NCBI GenBank assembly: GCA_012518685.1
Contig: JAAYRQ010000135.1
Coordinates: 1-38,955 of the forward strand
Source of the DNA: Syntrophomonadaceae bacterium
GTDB lineage: Bacteria > Bacillota > Syntrophomonadia > Syntrophomonadales > Syntrophomonadaceae
Direction of reading: 5' to 3'
DNA: 38,955 nt
In this document: in pieces, positions 1 to 8,811 of the stretch
How the letters are laid out: each line of letters starts with the position of its first letter
Position numbering within the stretch: the stretch's first letter is position 1
The notes under the pieces: generated by a model
The model's database searches: none
What the model was told of the DNA's origin: nothing
The model's input: the letters and a program-made list of their open reading frames with translations, nothing else
Program-made: the position numbers and the translations under genes

Positions 1-77
1 GGTATTACCGTAAAGAAAAAAGCTATAATTAATGAATAAGCGATTAAATTAAGTTTCTTAGTCCTTTTTAAAGTCAT
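1..77 (-). CDS. N-terminus of a membrane or secreted protein (MTLKRTKKLNLIAYSLIIAFFFTVI...), truncated by window edge
   Basis: ATG at 77..75 on minus strand preceded by GGGGAGGA Shine-Dalgarno; hydrophobic N-terminus; open to window start. Confidence 0.5.
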   Translation of the reverse strand, partial: MTLKRTKKLNLIAYSLIIAFFFTVI

Positions 78-258
78 TTATGAAAATCCTCCCCATAATT
101 TATCTATAAAAACATCTTTCGATTACAAATGAAGACTTAATATATTATATCGCTATTTACCAGATAATTCTTTACTAATCGCCCTTAATATTAGCTGCCT
201 ATAACTAAACTTTACTAGAAATCCTGCCTTTTTTTATCCTAATCCAGCCTTTTTATCA

Positions 259-513
259 TTCCACACTATGTCATCCTGAACTCTCCACACTATGTCATCC
301 TGAACTCTCCACACTATGTCATCCTGAACGAAGTGAAGGATCTTCCCCCCACACTGTGTCATCCTGAACTCCCCACACTGTGTCATCCTGAACGAAGTGA
401 AGGATCTTTCCCCCCTATGTCCGTTTTAAGATTCTTCGCTGCCGCTCAGAATGACAAGGAAGCTAACACTCAGAATGACAAGGAAGCTAACACTCAGAAT
501 GACAAGAGGGGGT
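259..513. repeat. REP/MITE-like repeat cluster: five gtcatcctgaac(gaagtgaaggatct) units followed by inverted-type units (agattcttcgctgccgctcagaatgac, then two more ctcagaatgac)
   Basis: Repeated units read directly; left units and right units are in opposite orientation. Confidence 0.85.
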
Positions 514-544
514 AATCTAAAAATCACCCCCTCTTTATTTAATA

Positions 545-2173
545 CTATTGCTTCATTTTAGCTAATTCCTCTTGTTTTAAAGCATTACGCATAGGTTTAC
601 CTACGCTTGTACGAGGTAGTTCATCAATAAACTCCACATGAGTCGGCACCTTGTAAGGTGCTAGACTTTCACGGCAGTGTGATTTCACTTCATCCTCGGT
701 CATTTCTTCACCTGCTTTTAGGATGACAAAGACCTTAGGAGTTTCACCCCGTTTTTCATCTGGGATACCTATGGCACAGGCATCCAGTACCTTAGGATGG
801 GTATAGAGGACTTCATCAATTTCCCGACAAAAGACATTAAAACCGCTACACAGTATCATATCCTTCTTCCTATCGACAATGGTAATAAAGCCATCTTCGT
901 CCATAGTAGCAATATCGCCTGTATAGAGCCAGCCATCCCTAAGGGCTATCGCTGTTTCTTCAGGATTCTTCCAATAAGCTTCCATTACTTGAGGACCCTT
1001 AGCTATTAACTCACCAGGCTCACCAGTAGGCATATCCTTACTACCCTCTTCCAAATCCACAATACGAATGTCTACATCAGGCCAAGGTATTCCTACACTT
1101 CCTACTATTCTCTTAGTAAACATAGGGGTACAGGTTAATACATTAGAAGTTTCTGATAGGCCATATCCCTCTGTAATGGCAGCCCCAGACAATTCCTCAA
1201 ACCGCTTAATCCCTTCTACAGCCAAAGGTGAAGAACCACATATCATAGCCTTAATATTCCTGATTTTAGATTTACTTACATCAGGATGGTTATTAAGCCC
1301 ATAAATCATAGCTGGAACAGCCGCAAAAAAGTTAGGCTCATGTTCATTAATATTTAACAATAATCCATTAGGACTAGGATCATTAACTACTATTACATTG
1401 CCTCCTGCTACCATATTAATATTAATACTAGTATTAAAGCCATAGATATGATAAAGTGGCATAGCACACATTATTCGCATATCTGAAAACTTTTCATAAG
1501 GCGGAGAGAACCAATAGGCATCTTGCCAAGCCATCGCTTCTAAGTTGGCATTACTTAACATACAGCCTTTAGCCAATCCCGTTGTTCCACCAGTATATTG
1601 AAGCATGGCCAAATCATCTGACTTAACATCTATCTTAGGTTCTACTGCCTCACCTTTATTTAAGAAGTCAGCATAATTTATTATCTTATCTGTATTTTCT
1701 AGCTTACTATTAGTTTTAGAATCAACTACTACTATCAACTTAATCATAGAACCATCCGACTTAGCAACTTCTACGACCTTATCAGCAAAACGATCCTCTA
1801 CAAAAACTATGGAAGTTTCACTGTCTGAAAATTGATGAGTTAATTCTTTGACGGTGTACATGGGATTGGTAGGAACAATGGCGGCACCAATTTTGTAACA
1901 AGCTTGAAGAAGTATTACATACTCTACTAAATTAGAAGTCATTAAGGCAATCCGATCACCTTTTACATAACCAGTTGCTATAATGGCATTAGCCACTTTT
2001 TGTGCCATTTCATTCGCTTGGGCATAGGTTAATTCTTCATTAGCCCATATTAAATAAGGCTTATCTGGTTGTTTTACCACCCATTCATTAAAATAGTCCT
2101 TCATAGCCTTACCTGGATAATCAATAGATTTTGGCACTCCTTCGTCATAATACTTATACCAGGGTCTATCCAT
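545..2173 (-). CDS. Long-chain fatty-acid--CoA ligase / AMP-dependent synthetase
   Basis: 542 aa; AMP-binding motif YTGGTTGLAKG, GYGLSETS, GWLYTGDIATMDEDGFITIVDRKKD, C-terminal PRTSVGKPMR. Confidence 0.93.
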   Translation of the reverse strand: MDRPWYKYYDEGVPKSIDYPGKAMKDYFNEWVVKQPDKPYLIWANEELTYAQANEMAQKVANAIIATGYVKGDRIALMTSNLVEYVILLQACYKIGAAIVPTNPMYTVKELTHQFSDSETSIVFVEDRFADKVVEVAKSDGSMIKLIVVVDSKTNSKLENTDKIINYADFLNKGEAVEPKIDVKSDDLAMLQYTGGTTGLAKGCMLSNANLEAMAWQDAYWFSPPYEKFSDMRIMCAMPLYHIYGFNTSININMVAGGNVIVVNDPSPNGLLLNINEHEPNFFAAVPAMIYGLNNHPDVSKSKIRNIKAMICGSSPLAVEGIKRFEELSGAAITEGYGLSETSNVLTCTPMFTKRIVGSVGIPWPDVDIRIVDLEEGSKDMPTGEPGELIAKGPQVMEAYWKNPEETAIALRDGWLYTGDIATMDEDGFITIVDRKKDMILCSGFNVFCREIDEVLYTHPKVLDACAIGIPDEKRGETPKVFVILKAGEEMTEDEVKSHCRESLAPYKVPTHVEFIDELPRTSVGKPMRNALKQEELAKMKQ

Positions 2174-2349
2174 TATAAAACGCCTCCTTTAAATAATTTT
2201 CACTTTCTTGTCAAGAATTTCTGTAATTTGCTACAAAAAATACTCCTTTCTTAATTCTGCCAGATTATTAAGTAATTTATAAATTCACTAAAAGAAAAAT
2301 AAAACCCTGCTTAAAAAAACTAATAGGCATAATTAATAATTATTATTAG

Positions 2350-2391
2350 CCATAAAAAAAAGCCCCAACTTATATGTGGGGCATTATTGGT
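2350..2391 (-). repeat. 42-bp direct repeat copy 1 (ccataaaaaaaagccccaacttatatgtggggcattattggt), contains a Rho-independent terminator
   Basis: Identical to 3200..3241; minus-strand GCCCCACATATAAGTTGGGGC followed by a T8 tract. Confidence 0.95.
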
Positions 2392-2421
2392 GGGGATATT
2401 TGCTAATCTTTAATAGAATCC

Positions 2422-2820
2422 TTAGCAAAATTCGTCTATAAACTCTCTAGGGGTTAAAATTTTAGGTTTTTCTAGCTTCAGCTCCCCAAAATCCTTATCA
2501 CCCGTAATTAATATATCTACATCCTCAATTATAGCCGTATATAATACTGGGTAATCCATCTCATCCCTAATTTCAAAAAGTCCTTCTTGTATTATGTCTG
2601 GGGTATATACTAGTTCAAAGGGAAAAGCCATTAGGAATTCGTCAACATATTTCATCTTATTTTTAAATCTTCTATTGACAACCTGTTTTAGTTCAGAAAC
2701 GACATAAGAGGATAGGACTAATTTATCCTCATTTAGTATTTTTTCAATCATTTTGTTTAAGGTCAAGCTGTTCAAAACAATAGCTGAAATTAATATATTC
2801 GTATCTAACATTATCCTCAT
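2422..2820 (-). CDS. PIN-domain putative toxin (VapC-like ribonuclease)
   Basis: MRIMLDTNILISAIV start, ...ILITGDKDF motif; partner AbrB gene directly upstream. Confidence 0.85.
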   Translation of the reverse strand: MRIMLDTNILISAIVLNSLTLNKMIEKILNEDKLVLSSYVVSELKQVVNRRFKNKMKYVDEFLMAFPFELVYTPDIIQEGLFEIRDEMDYPVLYTAIIEDVDILITGDKDFGELKLEKPKILTPREFIDEFC

Positions 2821-2823
2821 TTT

Positions 2824-3093
2824 TTACTCCTTATTTCTTTCAGCTTGTATTTCTTTTCTAACATCCTTGACTAAATTAACCACATCATCTTCGTTTTTTA
2901 GTCCTAGCCTTTCAGCTTCCCCTGCGAATTCATCTTGAATCTTTTTTAGGGCTAACATGGCTGAATTTGCTATCAACATATTACCGTCTTTTTCTATAAA
3001 TACGACTTTATCGCCTTCTTTAAGATTTAATTTTTTCCTTATATTAACTGGTATGGTCACTTGTCCTTTTGACATTACTTTGGCAATTTCCAT
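2824..3093 (-). CDS. AbrB/MazE-family antitoxin (SpoVT-AbrB domain)
   Basis: MSKGQVTIPVNIRKKLNLKEGDKVVFIEKDG is a classical AbrB swapped-hairpin motif. Confidence 0.9.
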   Translation of the reverse strand: MEIAKVMSKGQVTIPVNIRKKLNLKEGDKVVFIEKDGNMLIANSAMLALKKIQDEFAGEAERLGLKNEDDVVNLVKDVRKEIQAERNKE

Positions 3094-3199
3094 TTTTGCA
3101 CCCCCTATATATCCTACTTATCCTACTTATCCTGCTATCAGTATATACTATTTTATTTAAGAAATCTATATCTACGCTGTTTGATAGTAAAATATAGTT

Positions 3200-3241
3200 C
3201 CATAAAAAAAAGCCCCAACTTATATGTGGGGCATTATTGGT
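3200..3241 (-). repeat. 42-bp direct repeat copy 2 with terminator, downstream of the 954-aa protein gene
   Basis: Exact copy of 2350..2391. Confidence 0.95.
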
Positions 3242-3249
3242 TAATATGT

Positions 3250-6114
3250 TTATTCTACTACTACATAGATTCCCTTTTTATTCGTGGTAAAACTTACCTT
3301 AGCATTAAGTAAGTCCTTAGTAAATGCTTGTGCAAACCACTGACGATAATCCTCATCATAGCGTAAGACTTTAATTCGTTGCCCATCGCTGTTTTGATAG
3401 GGTATTTCTACCTGTGCATAATTAAAATCTATATTTTCTCCGCCTATTTCTATAAAGGGCGATAAAAAGTTACTATTAAGCATGCCCCGCTTTAAAGTAG
3501 GTATTAGACTCGGTTCAGCCCGCCCTAGTCTTAATTCCACCTCATCATTATTATAGGCATTATCATTAGGTTGTAGCTGATAAACTGACACATTCGCCCA
3601 TCGAGAAGTAGTATATAGCCAAGTGGTATTTTGCCAGTTCCTCGGCAACCTAATTTTTCTGACTAAGACATCCTCACCCATTAAGTCATCTAAGTCTAAA
3701 TCTATATAGCTGCTATTGTACCTAGCATTTAAGATTAGAGTATCAGCATTAGTTTTCACTGAGGAGACTACATCCCCCACCCTATATTCCCCTTTTACCC
3801 TAATGCCATCTTCAGGCATGGGCATAGATGATGCCTTAACCACGCTGAAACTGCCGTAAATAGTTTGGCTATATATTTCATTATCATTTTTAATAACTAA
3901 AATATTATATAAACCCGGTTTTAGTTTATCCCTACCCCGAGGTAGAAAAACTTCTAGGTAGTATTTCCCATCTTGCTCCTTTAGCCTAACCTCATAAGCC
4001 TTAATGTCATTGAACTTTACATCAATATTACTGCCTACAAAATAATCACCATAAATTAAAATAGGCTCCCTAACATCATAATCTTCCGCAATACTGCCTA
4101 TAGAGATGTCAGTTATCTGTGGGGAACCAATCGTGCCAAAGCTCCACATAATCAAGTCATTGCCGACCCCTTCAGGATAATATACCAGACCACTAGGTAC
4201 TTCGACATTATAATTAGCCTGAGCTAATAATTTTCTGACTGGAATGTATAGGCTTGCTGTACCTGCCTCTTTTCTAAATAAATATCTTTCAATAAATGCC
4301 TCCCTTTCCTCACTAGTTAATTTTGAGGCATATTCTAATAAATCTCCATCTAGCATAGTCTGCCTACTCCCACCTACGGCAAAAATATCTGTCAAGTGCA
4401 TTTTACCAATTAAGGAAGAATCATAAGTAAGCCCCCCATCATCCGCAAAGACTACCCTTAAAAAGTAGCGTTCCTTACCATTAATCGATTCAGGCTTAAA
4501 TGCTTGCTCATCCACTATTTCCCCTGTGGGATGTAAACTAATTACCTTAGGTTTCTTATATTCCTTGATTGGTTTAATAGTAACTTTTAACCAATCACCC
4601 GTATCGCTTCGCCAAGCAATAACTATTTCCTCTAGCAAGTCCCCACCAGCTAGTAGAGGCACTGGCAGAAAGTCCCCTTCTAAGGTGACTAATTCGGGAT
4701 TTTGCTCCCCAGCCTTAATAATAAAACGCGGATCACTATCTGCTATATTTTCGGGTAGTTCAAATAATAAGTAGCCAGTAGTATTTATGTCATATACTTT
4801 CTGAGCTACTGTCACAAAGCTATCCGCATAATTAAGCCTAATTATGCCCCCACTTTGACTAATTAAATTATCTTTTGTAATAGTAGTAGCATCCTTAGCT
4901 TTTAATTCCCCTGTTGGCACACTTGCATCACTATATATTATTTTAGTATCTGGATGGTATATAGAAGGGTGCAGTTCTAGCTTAGCAGAATATACTTCAG
5001 CCCTTTTGAAGAAATCATCCGTTTTCAAAACAGGTTTAATACTTACCCTTTGCCAAACATTCTCCTCAGCCCCCTCTTCTTGCCAGGCTACTTCTATTTC
5101 TCTATATATAGGATTAGTTTTGGCATTATAAGGAAACTTTTCATTGACTAATAAGGGTACAGCAATGCCTGTATAATCAGTTTCAAAAAAATATGCTTCC
5201 TTGTTTTCTGGCTTGATAATTAACTTACTTATATCTTTTTCCGTTTCAGTTAGGAAAACTATTATTCCATGGTTTTCATAAACAGAATCCTGTACCTTAG
5301 CTAGACTATCCGCATAATTAAGGGTAAGACTAGCAGCTTGCTGCACTAATAAATCTGTGGAAGTTATTTTCAAGGGGGTAGTGGCATCTGCCATGGTTAA
5401 GATACCTGTTTTTCCTCCTATGTCACTGTAAATATTATCATTATCATCATACATTAAGGGGCTTAGCTTTAGATCTGCCGCGGGATGGGTTTTGCTTAAA
5501 ATTGTATCTGCTGACGAGACAGGCAGAATATTAAGTTTTGTCCACCCGTAATTTTGTGTTTCCCAGGCAATAGATATCTCCTGTAGGGGATTATCCTTAT
5601 AATGATGGTCTTTGCTTGTATCTGCGATTAAGGGTATCCACACCCGATTATCATTGGCCTTGTGGGCAGTATAAACACCCTTAATATTAGTTATTAGGTT
5701 AAAATTGCCTTCACCTAGCCTTATATCATTTATTATTATCCCTATTTCCCCATATACTCCATCTGTAATTTCACCTGTATAATAGACACTTTCACTTACC
5801 ACTAATTTACCGATAATGTCCGCATTAGGAACCAGTAATTGTCCTCTGTGGTTTATGTATATTTCTTCAAAATTATAGTCAGTTATATCCGATAGTTCTA
5901 CTATGGTTATTTCGTTATCCATATAAGCAGAGGCAGTTTGCCAGATGTTAGCTAAGTTATCACTAGCCACTGCAGGTGGTAGGGTTCCTATATTTACCAA
6001 GCCCATCATGAAAAAGGCTAGGGTGATTAGGGCTATATATTTGGATTTGATTAGTCGCATAGCTTCAACTCCTAATAAGATTTGTAACTTAATATTAATT
6101 ATCGGGATTCTCAC
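3250..6114 (-). CDS. Large predicted secreted/surface protein with internal tandem modules, unknown function (start may be the internal Met at 6060)
   Basis: 954 aa; MRLIKSKYIALITLAFFMMGLVNIGTLPPAVAS signal peptide-like; recurring ...NYADS... / ...EI.IAW......W.K..I.P. modules. Confidence 0.75.
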   Translation of the reverse strand: MRIPIINIKLQILLGVEAMRLIKSKYIALITLAFFMMGLVNIGTLPPAVASDNLANIWQTASAYMDNEITIVELSDITDYNFEEIYINHRGQLLVPNADIIGKLVVSESVYYTGEITDGVYGEIGIIINDIRLGEGNFNLITNIKGVYTAHKANDNRVWIPLIADTSKDHHYKDNPLQEISIAWETQNYGWTKLNILPVSSADTILSKTHPAADLKLSPLMYDDNDNIYSDIGGKTGILTMADATTPLKITSTDLLVQQAASLTLNYADSLAKVQDSVYENHGIIVFLTETEKDISKLIIKPENKEAYFFETDYTGIAVPLLVNEKFPYNAKTNPIYREIEVAWQEEGAEENVWQRVSIKPVLKTDDFFKRAEVYSAKLELHPSIYHPDTKIIYSDASVPTGELKAKDATTITKDNLISQSGGIIRLNYADSFVTVAQKVYDINTTGYLLFELPENIADSDPRFIIKAGEQNPELVTLEGDFLPVPLLAGGDLLEEIVIAWRSDTGDWLKVTIKPIKEYKKPKVISLHPTGEIVDEQAFKPESINGKERYFLRVVFADDGGLTYDSSLIGKMHLTDIFAVGGSRQTMLDGDLLEYASKLTSEEREAFIERYLFRKEAGTASLYIPVRKLLAQANYNVEVPSGLVYYPEGVGNDLIMWSFGTIGSPQITDISIGSIAEDYDVREPILIYGDYFVGSNIDVKFNDIKAYEVRLKEQDGKYYLEVFLPRGRDKLKPGLYNILVIKNDNEIYSQTIYGSFSVVKASSMPMPEDGIRVKGEYRVGDVVSSVKTNADTLILNARYNSSYIDLDLDDLMGEDVLVRKIRLPRNWQNTTWLYTTSRWANVSVYQLQPNDNAYNNDEVELRLGRAEPSLIPTLKRGMLNSNFLSPFIEIGGENIDFNYAQVEIPYQNSDGQRIKVLRYDEDYRQWFAQAFTKDLLNAKVSFTTNKKGIYVVVE

Positions 6115-6184
6115 TACAATCCTTTAAAGCACCTAGCCGCCATCAGGGATATTCTAGCTGAATTTAATAGGTAAATAGCCAGAA

Positions 6185-6206
6185 TTATTTATGATAGGGT
6201 TCATTT
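6185..6206. repeat. 22-bp direct repeat (ttatttatgatagggttcattt), att-like copy distal to rlmH
   Basis: Exact copy of 8790..8811, the last 22 bp of rlmH. Confidence 0.9.
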
Positions 6207-6294
6207 TAATTCTTTTAACCCCATAGATATCAAATATCCTTAATTATTGTTTGTTAAGATAGTTAAAGATACCTTAGTGGGTGCCTTTAAGATC

Positions 6295-6555
6295 TTATTT
6301 TATATTTATTGTACTACATTTAATTCCATTTCTTGTAGAACTGCCTTTGCCCCTACAAGGAGGACACCAACTTTGTATTCCATCTGGGTTATTCTTTGTA
6401 ATTCTATGATCTGTATAACCAAAATCATCACAATGATAGAAGATATGTTCTTCCCCATTGCTAGTAGAACAATTAGGGCAAGATTTTAGTTTCCCATCTA
6501 CACTGTACTGTGCTACTTCGAGAGATCTTAAACATACTTTACAATAACCCACCAT
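6295..6555 (-). CDS. Small Cys-rich zinc-ribbon protein of unknown function in the R-M island
   Basis: 86 aa with C-x2-C, C-x2-C, and C-x2-C pairs (CKVC, CPNC, CPPC). Confidence 0.6.
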   Translation of the reverse strand: MVGYCKVCLRSLEVAQYSVDGKLKSCPNCSTSNGEEHIFYHCDDFGYTDHRITKNNPDGIQSWCPPCRGKGSSTRNGIKCSTINIK

Positions 6556-6591
6556 CTTCCCATCCCCTTTTTTTATATTACTTTTGTAAAT

Positions 6592-7872
6592 CTAAACCTG
6601 CAAACCTAGAATCCAATCAATCCACGCAACAATGGATGATGCCCTCCTATAAAAAGTATCCTCCGATTTTACATTATACAGATTACTGTTCTTCATAATC
6701 TCTACAATTTCCCTTTTCCCCGGCATTTCCCCATCAGTTATACATTTTTTAAATACTTGATTAAATGCTTTATGTTTTAAAATTAACTCCATAAACTTTA
6801 ACTGCCTTGGCTTATATTTTAATCTAAATAGTCTTTGTCCTTCATCAGTTAATGAAAATATTATTTGCCTATTTTCTGTTCTCTTCTGAATCAAACCTAA
6901 GTATCTACCTGCATCAGTATAATAGTTTGTTTGTCTCGGATCGAAATCATAATTTGTGGTAATTTCTTCCCTAGTGAAATCGTTCTCATTTAGCAATTCA
7001 CAAAGATTAATAACCCTTTTGAAGTTATCGGCCTGTGGAAATGGAATCTTTGGCTCTACTATTAATTTTATTTGCTGAAAAACTTGTATTATATCTTCTA
7101 AGCTAATTTCCGTTTGTTCTATACTATAATTTTTCTGTTTTAATAAAATTAGTGAGTTATAATTATTAGGTTCCCCAAAATCATATTCATAGAACGAAAA
7201 AATACCATTAGAATAGGTTAGAAACAAGGATTTAACCTTTTTGCTAATACTATTACTCCACAACCTATAAGGGTAATATAATTGTCTAACTAAGAAATCA
7301 TCTGAAATAGAATTTTTCGCTTCTATAAGTGCTAAGGTTTCCAACCCTTCATAACCCCCATCTATTTCTATTTGGGAGTTAGCAACATTAACACTCACAT
7401 TAGTCTTTGTCCTTGTGTTCATAATATTAAAATTAAAAGAGTTAGAGCTCATTCTGCCACTAACAGTCGGTAAAATCTCCTCATCTCCCATAAAGTCAGC
7501 TAATATACCTGAAACATAAGCACAGTTTAAGGCAGTTGCTTCACTCGTAATATTTTCAAAATCAATACTCTCGATATGGGTTGGAAATGGGAATCTTATT
7601 ACATCTGAATTAATCTCTTCAAAGTTTTTATAAGCCTCAAAGTGTGATATTAAATAGCTTCCTCTTGTAATTGGCAAAATGGACAATTGATTATCCGTAA
7701 ATATTTTAGGTAAGTTCTTCTTATGATCGAACTTAGTCATTAACCTTGCTTCCCTAAACTCGTTGATCTGTTCTGAGGCTATTTCAAAGATGGCGTTTTT
7801 TTCAATATTGTTTAGGATATTATATTTATCAAATAATTCTTTCCAAGCCTTATTGTTTTTTGTATTACTCAT
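6592..7872 (-). CDS. Putative type II restriction endonuclease with C-terminal winged-helix-like region
   Basis: 426 aa; EIDGGYEGLETLALIEAKN resembles PD-(D/E)XK D...ExK; overlaps the downstream end of the adjacent adenine methylase gene by 8 bp. Confidence 0.65.
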   Translation of the reverse strand: MSNTKNNKAWKELFDKYNILNNIEKNAIFEIASEQINEFREARLMTKFDHKKNLPKIFTDNQLSILPITRGSYLISHFEAYKNFEEINSDVIRFPFPTHIESIDFENITSEATALNCAYVSGILADFMGDEEILPTVSGRMSSNSFNFNIMNTRTKTNVSVNVANSQIEIDGGYEGLETLALIEAKNSISDDFLVRQLYYPYRLWSNSISKKVKSLFLTYSNGIFSFYEYDFGEPNNYNSLILLKQKNYSIEQTEISLEDIIQVFQQIKLIVEPKIPFPQADNFKRVINLCELLNENDFTREEITTNYDFDPRQTNYYTDAGRYLGLIQKRTENRQIIFSLTDEGQRLFRLKYKPRQLKFMELILKHKAFNQVFKKCITDGEMPGKREIVEIMKNSNLYNVKSEDTFYRRASSIVAWIDWILGLQV

Positions 7873-8701
7873 AGTTTCTCACCAATACCTCATCAACCTC
7901 TCCCCTCATATCACCTTTTGAATTTATAGCTCGTTTTGCTTGAACGGTTTCTATTTTATAATCTTTATAAAGTTCTTTTATGAAATTAGTTGCTGAGTTA
8001 GAAAGCAAAAATTTTACATCTCTATCATTTAGCTTATCACATAATTTTTTAAGTCTAATCTGCTCATTTCTATCAAATCCACCTTTGTCATACCCTGTAA
8101 AGTTGGAACTATCTGAAACTGGATCATAGGGTGGATCAAAATAAACGAAACTACCCCTTCTTATGCCTTTAACTGCTTCCTCAAAATCACCACATCTAAA
8201 AGTAATATTAGCCTTATTAAAATAATTACTAACAGCCTTTAAGGTTATGGCATTAACAAAGTCAGGATTTTTATATTTTCCAAAAGGAGCATTGAATTCT
8301 CCTTGTTGATTTACCCTAAATAGCCCATTAAAACAAGTCTTATTCAAGTAATGTATTCTTGATGCTCTTTCAATATCCGTTAGTTTCTCATATCTTTCTT
8401 TATCTCGATCAAGTTCCCTTATTTCATAAAAATAATCTGAGGTGTTTTCGTGATTTTGAAGATCCTCGATTAGTTCATCAACATTATCTTTTATAACTTT
8501 ATATAGATTAATTAATTCTTCATTAATGTCATTAACAACTGCCTTTTTTCGTTGTAGATGAAAAAAAACTGCCCCACCACCCAGAAACGGTTCATAGTAT
8601 GTCGATATTTTATCTGGAATGTATTTTTCAATCTCTGGCAATAATTGCCTTTTGCCCCCTACCCATTTAACGACAGGGGCAACAAGTGGATTTCTTTTCA
8701 T
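7865..8701 (-). CDS. DNA adenine methyltransferase, Dam/DpnM (D12 class) family
   Basis: KWVGGKRQLLPEIEKYIP, YYEPFLGGGAVFFHL and FVYFDPPYDPVSDSSNFTGY motifs. Confidence 0.95.
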   Translation of the reverse strand: MKRNPLVAPVVKWVGGKRQLLPEIEKYIPDKISTYYEPFLGGGAVFFHLQRKKAVVNDINEELINLYKVIKDNVDELIEDLQNHENTSDYFYEIRELDRDKERYEKLTDIERASRIHYLNKTCFNGLFRVNQQGEFNAPFGKYKNPDFVNAITLKAVSNYFNKANITFRCGDFEEAVKGIRRGSFVYFDPPYDPVSDSSNFTGYDKGGFDRNEQIRLKKLCDKLNDRDVKFLLSNSATNFIKELYKDYKIETVQAKRAINSKGDMRGEVDEVLVRNYE

Positions 8702-8789
8702 TAAGCTTCCACCCCCATTATTTCTCTTTACATTGTATCAAAAATAGTGAGAAAATAGCACCCTTAATGGATTTTACAAAAATATGAAG

Positions 8790-8811
8790 TTATTTATGAT
8801 AGGGTTCATTT
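8790..8811. repeat. 22-bp direct repeat, 3' end of rlmH
   Basis: Minus-strand AAATGAACCCTATCATAAATAA encodes the ...NEPYHK* terminus of rlmH. Confidence 0.92.

Larger units (their letters stand above)
6185..8811. mobile_element. Putative SCC-like restriction-modification island inserted at the 3' end of rlmH
   Basis: 22-bp direct repeats bound three accessory ORFs (methylase, PD-(D/E)XK-like protein, zinc-ribbon protein); no integrase or ccr gene seen. Confidence 0.6.

Noticed and set aside
259-513. Repeat cluster considered as a CRISPR array
   Set aside because: Units are irregularly spaced with inverted copies and no unique spacers; REP/MITE-like instead.
333-515. Tracked + strand ORF of 60 aa (LPTLCHPELPTLCHPERSEGS...)
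   Set aside because: Low-complexity translation of the repeat array; not a real gene.
3112-3140. Short tandem repeat considered as a CRISPR or satellite
   Set aside because: Only three 9-bp units without spacers; not a CRISPR.
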